Shown: positions 1 through 8,324, numbered from the stretch's first letter. The stretch: 64,000 nucleotides of DNA from JALYZC01 sp963725645 (GCA_963725645.1 CAVRZD010000002.1:1-64000), one strand, 5' to 3'. Notes: generated by a model not told the origin, from the sequence alone. A program made the numbers and translations.

Positions 1-338
1 CACCCAAAGCGCACCTCAGGCCGGCCGATCGGCAGGCGAGCGGCTCCGCGGAGCCGCCTCAGGCGTTAACGTGAGATGATCGGCTTCTTCACCCAGGTGT
101 CCGGTGAACCGGGCGCGCCGCACGTCTCATTCTCCGCACGGACTCCCCCTGATCCGTGGGCGCTGTTCCACCGCTGGAGGTTTGTGCGACAGCCACCGTG
201 GAAGGCGCTAGCGAGGTGGCGCATTAGTGCTGCGCCCGCTCGTCGTCGGAGCGGTAGCAGCGCGCACCGCGCGGTGCGCTATTGCAGATCGGGCGAAGCC
301 GGCACCGAGATCCCGTGATCTGAGCAGAAGCCCGCACC
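1..338. other. Stretch with no supported gene
   Basis: No frame here has a credible start, ribosome site or recognisable protein; the one open frame on the plus strand is rich in Arg, Pro and Ser, as expected of a shadow. A 21-bp sequence at 227-247 (GTGCTGCGCCCG followed by CTCGTCGTC) recurs exactly at 2044-2064, at the far end of repeat copy 1, so this stretch may hold the tail of another repeat copy cut by the window edge. Confidence 0.5.
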
Positions 339-1304
339 TCAAATGGCGATGACGATCTTTCCTTGGGCGTGTCCTTCTCCCTGGTATCGGAGAGCCGCAG
401 GGACCTCTCTCAACTCATAGCGCCGATCGATGACCGGCGTGACCTTTCCGGCTTCGCCGAGCTCCTTCAGAGCGACCAGATCCTCCCGGTTGTGCCTCAC
501 GACGAACACGCGCATCCTCTGGCGCACGAACGGTGACAGCGAGAGCACCTTGATCTGGCGAGCCAGCCCGAACCAACGACCGAGGTCCAAGACTCCGACC
601 AACACGTACGTCCCGCGGGGAGTCAGTACCCGCCTGCAGTCAGAGAGAGAGCGGCTCCCGACCAGATCGAGCATCACGTCGTAGCGCTGCCCGCTCTGGG
701 TGAGGTCCTGCCGGGTGTAGTCGATCACGTGGTCCGCGCCGATCGATCTGACCATGTCGATGTTCCTCGTGCTACAGACGCCCGTCACCCGCGCTCCGAA
801 CGACTTGGCGATCTGCACGGCGAACGTGCCCACGCCGCCCGACGCACCGTTGATAAGCACCTCGTGTCCCGGCTGTACACGCCCCTGGTCGCGAACGGCA
901 TCGAGGGCCGTGAAGGCGGAGTCCCCGACGGCCGCGGCCTGCTCGAACGTCAGAGTGGCCGGCTTCGGCAGCAGGTTCTTCTCTGGAGCGCACACGTACT
1001 CGGCGAAGGCGCCCCTGCCCCAGCCGAACACCTCGTCGCCGGGTCGAAGCTGCTTGACGCCTCCGCCGACCGCCTCGACGTGCCCGGCCAGATCAAGCCC
1101 TGGCACTGCGCGCCTTGGCTTGAGCACGCCGGACGCCATGCGCATGGCATATGGAATGCCCCTCAGGAGGTGCCAGTCTCCGATGTTGACGGCCGCTGCA
1201 CGAACGCGTACGAGGACCTCATTGTCTTTGACGACCGGGTTATCGATGTCCCTGAACTCCAGGACATCAGGCGGGCCGTACCTGCCTTGGACGATCGCCT
1301 TCAT
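339..1304 (-). CDS. NAD(P)-dependent alcohol dehydrogenase / quinone oxidoreductase (MDR superfamily)
   Basis: 321 residues. Medium-chain dehydrogenase/reductase fold: an N-terminal GroES-like domain (about 1-120; PGLDLAGHVEAVG near 68-80) and a Rossmann domain with the dinucleotide motif GASGGVG at about 153-159. The catalytic-zinc cysteine pattern is absent, placing it with zinc-free quinone oxidoreductases that reduce quinones or enones with NADPH in the cytoplasm. An AGGAG ribosome site about 8 bases before the ATG supports the start. It stands alone upstream of repeat copy 1, so the substrate cannot be inferred. Confidence 0.9.
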   Translation of the reverse strand: MKAIVQGRYGPPDVLEFRDIDNPVVKDNEVLVRVRAAAVNIGDWHLLRGIPYAMRMASGVLKPRRAVPGLDLAGHVEAVGGGVKQLRPGDEVFGWGRGAFAEYVCAPEKNLLPKPATLTFEQAAAVGDSAFTALDAVRDQGRVQPGHEVLINGASGGVGTFAVQIAKSFGARVTGVCSTRNIDMVRSIGADHVIDYTRQDLTQSGQRYDVMLDLVGSRSLSDCRRVLTPRGTYVLVGVLDLGRWFGLARQIKVLSLSPFVRQRMRVFVVRHNREDLVALKELGEAGKVTPVIDRRYELREVPAALRYQGEGHAQGKIVIAI

Positions 1305-1523
1305 CGTGTTCTCCTGACCGTCACAGGTTGGTGCATGGGGAACCTATCCTCAGAGCACGGTGCCCGCGAGGGCCGCTGTGGACGGCCACGGCAGTGTGCC
1401 GGCGCGCCAGCCGATCCGCATCCGCCGCGAGCCGTGAGTGGCGAGCCACACGCCGTCAGTCGCTTCGCGTGCGCGTGGAAGCGAGTGTGTCGCTGGTCGG
1501 AGCCCCAGGTGCTTGCAATGGAC

Positions 1524-2064
1524 GAGGCACGAGAGCGCGAACCGGCCAAGGCGAGGTCCCGCATTTTGGCTGACGAAAGCGGCAGTTCGAAAAGGCGATG
1601 AAACCGCGGTCATCGCCCGAATCGACAGGGAGAGAATGGAATCTGCGGGGATTCGCCTCGCAAGCCCAGTTCCGGCAGACCGCGTTTTTGGGGGTTTGTC
1701 GCCGAGTTCGAGGGTTTGGAGCGACTGTCTGAAAATCGTGGTGTCCCCGGTTCGAGTCCGGGTCTCGCCATCGATCGAAGCCCGATGACTACGCGATTCA
1801 CTGCTAGTTGGCTGTAGTCGTCGGGCGGCGAATCCAGTCCGGATATGGGCGATGAACTGGCGACGGTCGCCTTTTCGCTCGATCCCCTCGGTGGGCGGAA
1901 CCCGTGGCCATGGGGCATCTCGCCCGTCGTTCGAGACCAAGCGACGACGGAAACCACTCGTGGTGTCATCCGTGCGATCGGCCCATCGTCGAGAGACGGG
2001 CGCTACCGCCTTTACGCGAAAGGGGTAGTGGGATGACGCTCTTGTGCTGCGCCCGCTCGTCGTC
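1524..2064 (+). repeat. Dispersed repeat with tRNA-Phe 3' half, copy 1 (long form)
   Basis: Most complete copy. In order: a lead module (about 1524-1585) shared with copies 2, 5 and 8; a hairpin GGCGATGA (1594-1601) / TCATCGCC (1610-1617); the box AGAATGGAATCTGCGG; a sequence fitting positions 32-73 of tRNA-Phe(GAA) (about 1728-1770: loop CTGAAAA, variable loop GTGTC, T-arm CCCGG-TTCGAGT-CCGGG, acceptor strand TCTCGCC, then A); a long hairpin GCCCGATGACTAC / GTAGTCGTCGGGC (13 pairs, one G-U); and a palindrome GGCGACGGTCGCC at 1859-1871 followed by TTTT, terminator-like. No 5' tRNA half and no coded CCA. The minus-strand frame starting MARPGLEPG or DGETRTRTG is an antisense artefact. The stretch 2065-2362 shows no gene. 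Confidence 0.85.
1859..1875 (+). terminator. Terminator-like palindrome within repeat copy 1
   Basis: GGCGACGGTCGCC followed by TTTT. The same palindrome plus T-run occurs in copies 2 (3242-3258) and 5 (12473-12489), and without the full T-run in copy 4 (10120-10132). The stem is short, so intrinsic termination is a guess. Confidence 0.4.
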
Positions 2065-2362
2065 CAAGGGGGCTGTGTTGAAACGGGCCATCTGCGCACT
2101 CGCATCTACGCAGCAGCAGCAGTCAAACCCATCCGGGCGTGCACTTGTGGCCTGGTGGGTTTTCCTGGTGGTGACGTGGGTACGTCGTGGTGCTCTGAGC
2201 AGGGGAGCTGCTGGCTGTGGCGGCGTTCCTCGGCTTATGGGTCCTGATACGTTCAGCGTGTCGTCATCGGTGGCCCCTCTTGAATGGGAGGGCGTCTCAG
2301 CGCGAGAACAGACGAGAGACGGTTTCGTGCGGTCACGCGCGCTCTAGCGAAAGGGAGTCAGC

Positions 2363-2737
2363 ATGTCGCACATGGGAAAGTCGCACCTCGTCATCATGTT
2401 TACGGTCGGGCCTGACGACGTGGCCGAAGGAGATCGCCTCTTCGCGAGCCACGGCGAGTGGATGAAGGGGCATCCCCGCGAGGGCGATGTGGCGCTGCTG
2501 GACTACACCGTCTCCAAGGGCCCGGAGCTGTCGAACCCGATGGACCCGAACTCGGAGCCGACCGGCAACACGATCTTCGTGATCGATGAGTACTACGAGT
2601 CACCGGCCGGTATCGCCAGGCACTGGCAGGACACGACGGACAACTGGCCGGAGATGTCCTCCGCCGCGCCGGCGTGGTTCGCCAAGGCCACGATTGTGAC
2701 ACTGCACAACGGCACGATCGTCCAGGCGCTCTGGTAA
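2363..2737 (+). CDS. Hypothetical protein (YCII/dimeric alpha-beta barrel-like size)
   Basis: 124 residues, not confidently recognised. The sequence begins MSHMGKSHLVIMFTV and has no signal peptide or membrane segment, so it is probably cytoplasmic. Length and the alternating beta-strand/acidic-helix look resemble small dimeric alpha-beta barrel proteins (YCII/ABM type), but no diagnostic motif is visible. A ribosome site (AAAGGGAG) ends about 6 bases before the ATG; a second ATG three codons on is less well placed. It is the only gene between repeat copies 1 and 2, so it sits like a single-gene insert. Confidence 0.75.
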   Translation: MSHMGKSHLVIMFTVGPDDVAEGDRLFASHGEWMKGHPREGDVALLDYTVSKGPELSNPMDPNSEPTGNTIFVIDEYYESPAGIARHWQDTTDNWPEMSSAAPAWFAKATIVTLHNGTIVQALW

Positions 2738-2873
2738 GACGTTCGACGCCTGCATGAACGTCGATCGAAGGGACGAAGGTGCACGCGATTGCGTCGCACC
2801 AGCAAACCTCGCCTGAGTCCTCCTTCGGCCGAAAGCGAGGCCCCAACGACGGCTCCGACTCTGTCGCTCCGGA

Positions 2874-3275
2874 CGAGGCCCGGGAGCGCGAACCGGCCAA
2901 AGGCGAGCTCCCGCATTTGCTTGCGAAGGCGGGAGCAGGCGCCCGGGTGACGGTCGCAAACAGCGACGGTCGGAAAAGGCGATGACTCCGCGGTCATCGC
3001 CCGAATCCGCGGGGAAAGAATGGAATCTGCGGGTATCCGGCCCGCAAGGCGGCTGCAGGACCCCGCCTGGTTGCGGGCCTTTTCGCCCGGTTCGAGGGTT
3101 TCGAGCGAGCGTCTGAAAATCGTGGTGTCCCCGGTTCGAGTCCGGGTCTCGCCATACCGGAAAGCCGATGGACTGGCGATTTACTGCTATCGGGGGTAAG
3201 GAATCGGACCGCGAAACCGCGCCGGATTTGGGCGACGAGCTGGCGACTGTCGCCTTTTCGATGGATCCCGCGATG
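2874..3275 (+). repeat. Dispersed repeat with tRNA-Phe 3' half, copy 2
   Basis: The lead module contains a perfect inverted repeat GCTCCCGC / GCGGGAGC near 2909-2940. Then the hairpin GGCGATGA (2978-2985) / TCATCGCC (2994-3001), a nested stem GGCCCGCAA / TTGCGGGCC (about 3040-3080), the tRNA-Phe 3' half ending at 3154, a shorter CCGAT/ATCGG hairpin, and the palindrome GGCGACTGTCGCC at 3242-3254 followed by TTTT. It fills the gap between the orphan gene and arsC; 3276-3426 shows nothing else. Confidence 0.85.
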
Positions 3276-3426
3276 CTGCTCGCGCCGCACGATCTCGTCG
3301 AGCAGCGTGGGGTCGTGCTTGCAACAGGCACCGGAACGCACGGGCGGCTGCCGCCGCATTCTGCGCCGTCGATCAGTGCCGTGGTATCCCGTGGGACCCG
3401 CGCCAGCCCGATGCTCGGCGCGTTCC

Positions 3427-4041
3427 TCAGACCGCGAGGGCGTCGCAGTGCTCGGCGCGCAGGCACTCGCGGGTGCGGCGCATGGCCAGGGTCATGACGT
3501 GGCTGCGGATGGGGACGTCGTCGTAGTTGTCGAGGATGGCGTCGGCGCAGGCGCGGATCTCTCCGTCCGAGCGCGGGCCGGCGAACTCCTCGGCCAGCGG
3601 CGGCAGTAGTCGGTAGAGCCGCGCCTGGTGGGCGGTGCGGTCGGAGCGGATGGCCTCGAGCTTGTTCTCGACCAGGTCGCGCACGCGGACCTGGATCTGG
3701 TCGCGGATGGCGCGCACCTCCTCGATGGTGTGGCCGGCCGGGTCAGGGATGTCCCAGTCCTCGACCGTGGTGGGGACGTAGGGGCAGGCGTCGCCGCAGC
3801 CCATGGTGACCGCCCAGTCGGCGTGGAGCTGCATCTCGCGCAGCAGCTTGCGCGGACGGCGCGCGGAGAGGTCGATGCCGACCTCCGTCATCACCTCGAG
3901 CACCTCCGGCCAGATGTGTTGGGCGGGATCAGAACCGGCGGACTCGGCGCGGATGTCATCGGGGGCGAGCTGCTCGAAGAAGGCCTGGGCCATCTGCGAG
4001 CGACCGGCGTTGTGGTTGCAGACGAACAGCACGTACTTCAT
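3427..4041 (-). CDS. arsC: Arsenate reductase, thioredoxin-linked (LMW-PTPase fold) with C-terminal helical extension
   Basis: 204 residues. Reduces arsenate to arsenite in the cytoplasm. The P-loop CNHNAGRS at residues 8-15 carries the nucleophile Cys8 and Arg14; the Cys pair of this family is Cys82 and Cys86 (GCGDAC), and the general-acid region is WDIPDPAG near 96-102. The family usually has about 130-140 residues; here about 70 extra, mostly helical residues of unknown role follow. The start at 4041 has GAGGAGG at ideal spacing; a longer upstream frame lacks one. It follows the phosphoesterase gene by 13 bases, so the two are co-transcribed away from arsR. Confidence 0.93.
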   Translation of the reverse strand: MKYVLFVCNHNAGRSQMAQAFFEQLAPDDIRAESAGSDPAQHIWPEVLEVMTEVGIDLSARRPRKLLREMQLHADWAVTMGCGDACPYVPTTVEDWDIPDPAGHTIEEVRAIRDQIQVRVRDLVENKLEAIRSDRTAHQARLYRLLPPLAEEFAGPRSDGEIRACADAILDNYDDVPIRSHVMTLAMRRTRECLRAEHCDALAV

Positions 4042-4054
4042 TGACAGTTCCTCC

Positions 4055-4777
4055 TCAGGCAGCGACGACGAGCTTTTCGGCGTACTCCTCGGGCAGGCCG
4101 GCGGCAGCGACCTCGCGGGCGACCGCCTCGGCGTCATACTCCACGCGTTCGATCGACGCGCTCAGGCCTTGGCCGGATGACTCCAGGACAGCGAAGGCGC
4201 CGCGGGGGTCGCCGTCCTTGGGCTTGCCGACCGAGCCGCAGTTGACGAACAGCACGCCGCCGTGCTCGTGGATCCAGGGCTTGTGGGTATGGCCGAAGAC
4301 CAGGACGTCGCAGTCGGCGCCGGCGGCGATGCGCTCGAAGGTACGCGCCGGCTTCTCCTCGAACAGGTACTCGTTGACCTTGCGCGGCGAGCCGTGCACC
4401 AAGCGCACCCGCTGGCCGCCCAGCTCGAAGCGCAGATCGAAGGGCAGCTCGCGCATGAAGTCCGTCGCGGCCGGGTCGGTGTGCGCAAGCGTCCAGGCCA
4501 CCGACTGCCGCCCCAGCTCGCGGTCGTGCTGGTCGATGTAGGCGCAGCCGCAGTCCTCCTCATCGCGGGCGATGGCGTAGTCGTAGTTGCCGTAGATGGT
4601 CGGGATGCCGCGCTGCTCGATCAGCCGGCACACCTCGTTGGGGTGAGGGCCATAGCCGACCAAGTCCCCGCCGCAGTAGACCTGCTCGATCCCCAGCTCC
4701 TCGATGCGTACAAGCGCCGCTTCCAGCGCGGGGAGGTTGGCGTGGATGTCGGTGATCACCGCGACGCGTCGCATCAC
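4055..4777 (-). CDS. Metallophosphoesterase (YfcE/MJ0936-like)
   Basis: 240 residues. Calcineurin-like fold with the dinuclear metal motifs in order: DIHAN (Asp10, His12), GGDLVGYG (Asp38), GNYD (about 63-66, a variant of GNHD/E), LVHGSP and GHTH. Such enzymes hydrolyse phosphodiesters or phosphomonoesters; the substrate is unknown. It is the first gene of the minus-strand half of the arsenic island, divergent from arsR, and precedes arsC. Start is either GTG at 4777 or ATG at 4774; neither has a clear ribosome site. The short space to arsR (52 bases) suggests shared control by ArsR. Confidence 0.9.
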   Translation of the reverse strand: MMRRVAVITDIHANLPALEAALVRIEELGIEQVYCGGDLVGYGPHPNEVCRLIEQRGIPTIYGNYDYAIARDEEDCGCAYIDQHDRELGRQSVAWTLAHTDPAATDFMRELPFDLRFELGGQRVRLVHGSPRKVNEYLFEEKPARTFERIAAGADCDVLVFGHTHKPWIHEHGGVLFVNCGSVGKPKDGDPRGAFAVLESSGQGLSASIERVEYDAEAVAREVAAAGLPEEYAEKLVVAA

Positions 4778-4793
4778 CGGCTTAGGCTATCCA

Positions 4794-4830
4794 TTGACAA
4801 GTCTCGCTTCAATCGATATACAGAGATTGA
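4794..4830 (+). promoter_or_regulatory. arsR promoter with ArsR operator
   Basis: TTGACA (4794-4799), 17-base spacer, TATACA (4817-4822): close to the sigma-70-type consensus. An inverted repeat TCAATC (4809-4814) / GATTGA (4825-4830) with 10 bases between its arms surrounds the -10 box and reaches the arsR ATG at 4830. The -10 box ends 7 bases before the ATG, so the transcript is predicted to be leaderless. ArsR binding here would block its own transcription and possibly the divergent phosphoesterase-arsC unit. Confidence 0.85.
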
Positions 4831-5183
4831 TGGCTGTCGATCTGGAACTCACGCCCAAGCAGAAGCGCCCCGCCGGGGAGCCTTGTTGCGAGCCTGTCGT
4901 CTACCCCGACGTCGAGCGCGAGCAGGCTCAGCGCTTGGCCGCAATCGCCAAGGCGCTGGGTGATCCGGTCCGCCTCCAGCTCGTCGACGTCCTGCGTAAG
5001 CACGCCGGCAAGGTCTGCGTGTGCGAGCTCGTCCCGCTCTTCGACCTCTCCCAGCCCACCGTCTCCCACCACCTCAAGGTCCTGCGTAAAGCAGGCATCG
5101 TCGGCTCTGAGCGCCAGGGCCTGTGGGCCTACTACTACGTCCTTCCCGACGCCGTGAAGGAGCTTTCCGCATGGCTGACCTGA
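4830..5183 (+). CDS. arsR: ArsR/SmtB-family arsenite-responsive repressor
   Basis: 117 residues. Winged-helix repressor: HTH around residues 65-95 with the DNA-recognition helix LSQPTVSHHLKVL. Cys63 and Cys65 (VCVCEL) form the typical metalloid site at the start of the HTH; an extra Cys19-Cys20 pair near the N-terminus could supply another ligand. Start taken as ATG 4830, directly after the promoter; an upstream in-frame extension would run through promoter and operator. The 3' end overlaps arsM by 13 bases. Predicted to dissociate from DNA on arsenite binding and derepress the island. Confidence 0.95.
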   Translation: MAVDLELTPKQKRPAGEPCCEPVVYPDVEREQAQRLAAIAKALGDPVRLQLVDVLRKHAGKVCVCELVPLFDLSQPTVSHHLKVLRKAGIVGSERQGLWAYYYVLPDAVKELSAWLT

Positions 5184-5971
5184 CCGACCCGGGAATCCGT
5201 GAGACCGTCCGCGAGCGATACGCCGCCGCCGCCCGGGTCGCCGCCGACACTCACGGGTGCGGCTGCGGGAGCGGGGCGCAGACGTCCTGCTGCGCTACCG
5301 AGGTCGCGTTGACCGACGAGGACGGCGCTCAGGTCTTCGGCGACGCCCTCTACGCGGGCACGGACACCGCGGGCGCCACCGACGCGGCGGTGGCCGCCTC
5401 GCTCGGTTGCGGCGTGCCTACGGCCGTGGCCAACCTCAACGAGGGCGAGACGGTGCTCGACCTCGGCTCGGGCGCCGGCGCCGACGTCCTCATCAGCGCC
5501 CGCCGCGTCGGCCCGACCGGTACGGCGATCGGGCTGGACATGACCGACGAGATGCTCGAACTCGCCCGGCGCAACGCCGCCGAGGCCGGCATCGCCAATG
5601 TCGAGTTCCACAAGGGCTACATCGAGGAGATCCCGCTGCCCGATGCGTCCGTCGACGTCGTGATCTCAAACTGCGTCATCAACCTCGCCGCCGACAAGCG
5701 CAAGGTGCTCCGCGAGGTCGCACGCGTGCTGCGCCTGGGTGGGCGCTTCGCCGTCTCCGACGTCATCGCCGATCCCGACATGGACGACGCTACCCGCGCG
5801 GACATGGCGGCGTGGACCGGCTGCATCGCCGGAGCGCTCACCGAGGAGGAGTTCCGATCCGCGCTGACGGCCGCCGGGCTCGTCGATGTCGACATTCGCG
5901 AGACCCATCGCGTGCACCAGCACGCGGTGTCGGCGATCGTGCGCGCCAGCAAGCCTGCGGGCCACGTCTGA
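5171..5971 (+). CDS. arsM: Arsenite S-adenosylmethionine methyltransferase
   Basis: 266 residues. Methylates arsenite stepwise to volatile or more mobile methylarsenicals. SAM motif I is VLDLGSGAG (95-103). The three conserved metalloid-binding cysteines fit Cys80 (SLGCG), Cys168 (SNCVINL) and Cys218 (TGCIAG); an N-terminal Cys cluster (GCGCG, SCC at about 30-41) is also present. Start ATG 5171 lies inside the arsR 3' end, so translation is coupled to arsR; an earlier in-frame ATG would sit deeper in arsR with no ribosome site. Confidence 0.94.
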   Translation: MADLTDPGIRETVRERYAAAARVAADTHGCGCGSGAQTSCCATEVALTDEDGAQVFGDALYAGTDTAGATDAAVAASLGCGVPTAVANLNEGETVLDLGSGAGADVLISARRVGPTGTAIGLDMTDEMLELARRNAAEAGIANVEFHKGYIEEIPLPDASVDVVISNCVINLAADKRKVLREVARVLRLGGRFAVSDVIADPDMDDATRADMAAWTGCIAGALTEEEFRSALTAAGLVDVDIRETHRVHQHAVSAIVRASKPAGHV

Positions 5972-6058
5972 CCGGCTTGGCTACGCCCCCGGTGTCACGG
6001 GCAGGACGTTACCCGTCATGCTCGGCCCCTGGCCCCCTTGAGTGCGCAGATCGACCGA

Positions 6059-6080
6059 CATCGATTTGCACTCGTCGATG
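6059..6080 (+). promoter_or_regulatory. Possible second ArsR-type operator upstream of acr3
   Basis: In the 265-base arsM-acr3 gap, CATCGA (6059-6064) and TCGATG (6075-6080) form an inverted repeat with 10 bases between arms, the geometry of the arsR operator. An overlapping repeat TTGCA / TGCAA is at 6066-6070 and 6079-6083. No matching -10 box is clear, and the remaining gap shows no gene. Confidence 0.35.
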
Positions 6081-6236
6081 CAATGTGCCACGGTTCGATC
6101 GCCACCTCGGCGCGCGGCCGCAGTGGCCCGGAGCCGCCGAGGCTGCTAGGTGCGAGGTTTCTCCTGAGCACGCCTTCGGGGACCCCGCAGACTTCCGCGG
6201 GCGGCCGTCCCGCTGCCGTTCCATTGCGTAAGGTCG

Positions 6237-7418
6237 ATGCAACGGAGCGCGGAGAGCCGATCCCCGAGCACCAACCTGATGACCCAGACCGCCGCCGATC
6301 CATCCGAAGCCGCCGTCATCCGGCGCCTATCGACGCTCGACCGGTTCCTGCCACTGTGGATCGCGCTCGGAATGGCCGGCGGCCTGGCGCTCGGGTCGCT
6401 GGTCCCGGGCCTCAACGACTTCCTGGACAAGCTGAAGGTCGGCACGGTCAGCCTCCCCATCGCGCTCGGGCTGCTGCTCATGATGTACCCGGTCCTCACC
6501 AAGGTCCGCTACGAGGACATGGGCAAGATGCGCGGCGACGGGCGCATGTTCGGCGTGGCACTGTTCCTCTCGTGGGTCGTCGCGCCGGCGTTCATGTTCG
6601 CGCTGGCCTGGCTGTTTCTCGCCGACCAGCCCGCCTACCGCACCGGCGTCATCGTCGTCGGCCTGGCGCGCTGCATTGCGATGGTGCTCGTGTGGAACGA
6701 CCTCGCCGGCGGCGACAACGACCGCGCCGCCGTCCTCGTCGTCTTCAACGCGATCTTCCAGGTCGTCGCATACGCCTTGCTGGGCTGGTTCTATCTCAAC
6801 GCGCTCCCCAACTTGTTGGGACTGGACACCCAGGGCTTCGAGGTCAACATCTGGGAGGTGGGCCGCACGGTGCTCATCTTCCTCGGCATCCCCCTGACCG
6901 CCGGCTATCTCACGCGACGCTGGGGGCTGCGGACGCACGGCCGCGAGTGGTTTGAGTCCAAGGTCATTCCGCGCATCGCGCCCATCACGCTCTACGGGCT
7001 GCTCTTCACCATCGTGCTGCTGTTCGCCATCCAGGGCGATGCCATCACCGCCGACCCGCTCACCGTCGCGCGCATCGCCCTGCCGCTGCTGGTCTACTTC
7101 GCCGGCATGTGGACGCTCGGCTTCCTCACCGGCCGAGCGATGGGCCTCGGCTACGCCCGGACCGCGACGCTCTCATTCACCGTCGCCTCCAACGACTTCG
7201 AGCTCGCCATCGCCGTCGCGGTGGGCGTCTGGGGCGCCACCTCCGGGCAGGCGCTCGCCGGAGTCGTCGGCCCGCTCATCGAAGTCCCCGTGCTCGTCAC
7301 GCTCGTCTACGTTGCGCTCTGGCTGCGCGGGCGCTGGTGGCCCGACCAGCCCATCGCGGCGACGGCGGCACCCGAGCCTGTCCGCGAGCCGGCCGCAGAA
7401 CCAGCGAGAACTCGATGA
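6237..7418 (+). CDS. acr3: Arsenite efflux permease, ACR3 family
   Basis: 393 residues, about ten transmembrane segments. Exports arsenite driven by the proton gradient. The ACR3 signature is clear: the conserved cysteine Cys146 in GLARCIAMVLVWNDLAGGD and the late motif SFTVASNDFELAIAVAVGVWG. The N-terminus before the first membrane helix is uncertain; ATG 6237 and ATG 6279 are both possible and neither has a strong ribosome site. The C-terminal tail is Ala/Pro/Glu rich. It overlaps the next gene by four bases (ATGA), showing translational coupling. Confidence 0.94.
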   Translation: MQRSAESRSPSTNLMTQTAADPSEAAVIRRLSTLDRFLPLWIALGMAGGLALGSLVPGLNDFLDKLKVGTVSLPIALGLLLMMYPVLTKVRYEDMGKMRGDGRMFGVALFLSWVVAPAFMFALAWLFLADQPAYRTGVIVVGLARCIAMVLVWNDLAGGDNDRAAVLVVFNAIFQVVAYALLGWFYLNALPNLLGLDTQGFEVNIWEVGRTVLIFLGIPLTAGYLTRRWGLRTHGREWFESKVIPRIAPITLYGLLFTIVLLFAIQGDAITADPLTVARIALPLLVYFAGMWTLGFLTGRAMGLGYARTATLSFTVASNDFELAIAVAVGVWGATSGQALAGVVGPLIEVPVLVTLVYVALWLRGRWWPDQPIAATAAPEPVREPAAEPARTR

Positions 7419-7636
7419 ACTGCTTGAACTGCCATCCCGACCAGACGCCCGCCGTCGCGGTGTGCGGGCGCTGCGGCGCCGGGCTGTGCGCCGAGCACGT
7501 GAGCGAGTCCGACGAGTACCTGACGTTCCTCATGCCGGTCAACCGCCCGGTTCCCGCTTCGCCACCGGCGCGCAAACTGCGCTGCGCTCGCTGCGCCGCG
7601 GCCGAGCACGCCCAGCAGGAGCGGACGTCCGCATGA
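7415..7636 (+). CDS. Small cysteine-rich zinc-ribbon-like protein (DUF2180-like)
   Basis: 73 residues with two pairs of cysteines at each end: MNCLNC and CGRCGAGLC near the N-terminus and CARC near the C-terminus, a likely zinc-binding module. Short proteins of this kind are seen beside acr3/arsC genes in actinobacteria, though I assign the DUF2180 name from pattern memory only. ATGA overlaps on both sides (7415-7418 and 7633-7636) place it firmly in the acr3 operon. A role in binding arsenite or zinc would be a guess. Confidence 0.8.
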   Translation: MNCLNCHPDQTPAVAVCGRCGAGLCAEHVSESDEYLTFLMPVNRPVPASPPARKLRCARCAAAEHAQQERTSA

Positions 7637-7938
7637 ACGACCGCCGTGCAATTCCGCCGCCCGTCCGATGGACACTGCCGATCACCTCGACGACGAACGC
7701 GATGGCGACCGCGCTGTTCGTCTGCCTGCGTAACGCGGGACGCTCACAGATATCGGCGGCGCTGTTCGAGCGCGCGGCGAGCGGTCGCCACCGAGCGCTT
7801 TCGGCGGGAACGCTCGCCGACCCCGATGGGCGCGTGCATCCCGAGGTCGTGCAGGTCATGCGCGAGGTCGGCATCGACGTCTCCGATCGCCGCCCGCAGA
7901 AGCTGACGCACGGCGCCGGTCGCGAGCCAGCCGGGTGA
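7633..7938 (+). pseudogene. Second arsenate reductase, truncated by repeat copy 3
   Basis: 101 residues if read from the coupled ATG at 7633, or 78 from ATG 7702, which aligns with the family N-terminus (MATALFVCLRNAGRS). The P-loop CLRNAGRS with nucleophile Cys and Arg is intact. The family then needs about 60 further residues with the resolving Cys pair and the Asp loop; instead the frame runs GIDVSDRRPQKLT and ends in HGAGREPAG. The last codons and the stop (GGG TGA) lie in sequence shared with other repeat copies (GGGTGACGGTCGG), so the repeat junction removed the 3' part. Probably inactive. Confidence 0.8.
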
Positions 7939-8144
7939 CGGTCGGAAGGCGACGGGCGGGAAAAGGCGATGAGACTGCGGTCATCGCCCGAATCCCGATG
8001 GAAAGAATGGAATCTGCGGGTATCCGCGCCTAGAAGCCATGTCGCCGAACCCCCTTGTGTGCGGGGTTTTCGGCGCGGTTAGAGGGTTTCGAGCGACTGT
8101 CTGAAAATCGTGGTGTCCCCGGTTCGAGTCCGGGTCTCGCCATC
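7930..8144 (+). repeat. Dispersed repeat with tRNA-Phe 3' half, copy 3
   Basis: Starts with GGGTGACGGTCGG overlapping the truncated arsC. Hairpin GGCGATGA (7965-7972) / TCATCGCC (7981-7988); box GGAAAGAATGGAATCTGCGG; a strong terminator-like stem CGCCGAA (8043-8049) with CCCC inside, closed by GGGG and TTCGGCG (8063-8075); then the tRNA-Phe 3' half ending at 8142. It lacks the long downstream hairpin and palindrome of copies 1 and 5. The gap to the next start (8145-8337) shows only a -10 box. Confidence 0.85.
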
Positions 8145-8324
8145 GGCAGAAGCCCTGAACCTCGAGGTGGCCGACCGTCGCGGATGCCTGACCCCAACGG
8201 GCAATGCAATAGGCGGCGAGGCCGACGGTGCGCGGGCTCGTCGTCGGAGGGGCCGCGTGACCGACGCGTATGAGCGCTGCCTGCCGAGCCCGTGGGTCCC
8301 GACGCCCAGCTTGACGCGCGGCCG

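Noticed and set aside
76..318. 80-residue open frame near the left edge
   Set aside because: No ribosome site or promoter-like box, and Arg/Pro/Ser-rich composition typical of shadow frames in GC-rich DNA.
1594..1772. Repeat as a complete tRNA or tmRNA
   Set aside because: There is no 5' acceptor strand complementary to TCTCGCC at the right distance, no D-arm, and the 5' anticodon strand does not pair; no tag-peptide frame or tmRNA 5' end is seen.
1610..1969. Minus-strand proteins starting MARPGLEPGTPRFSD or GDGETRTRTGDTTIFR at every repeat copy
   Set aside because: They are the antisense translation of the tRNA-like 3' half (GLEPG comes from the T-arm). They recur because the repeat does, have no ribosome sites, and drift into nonsense outside it.
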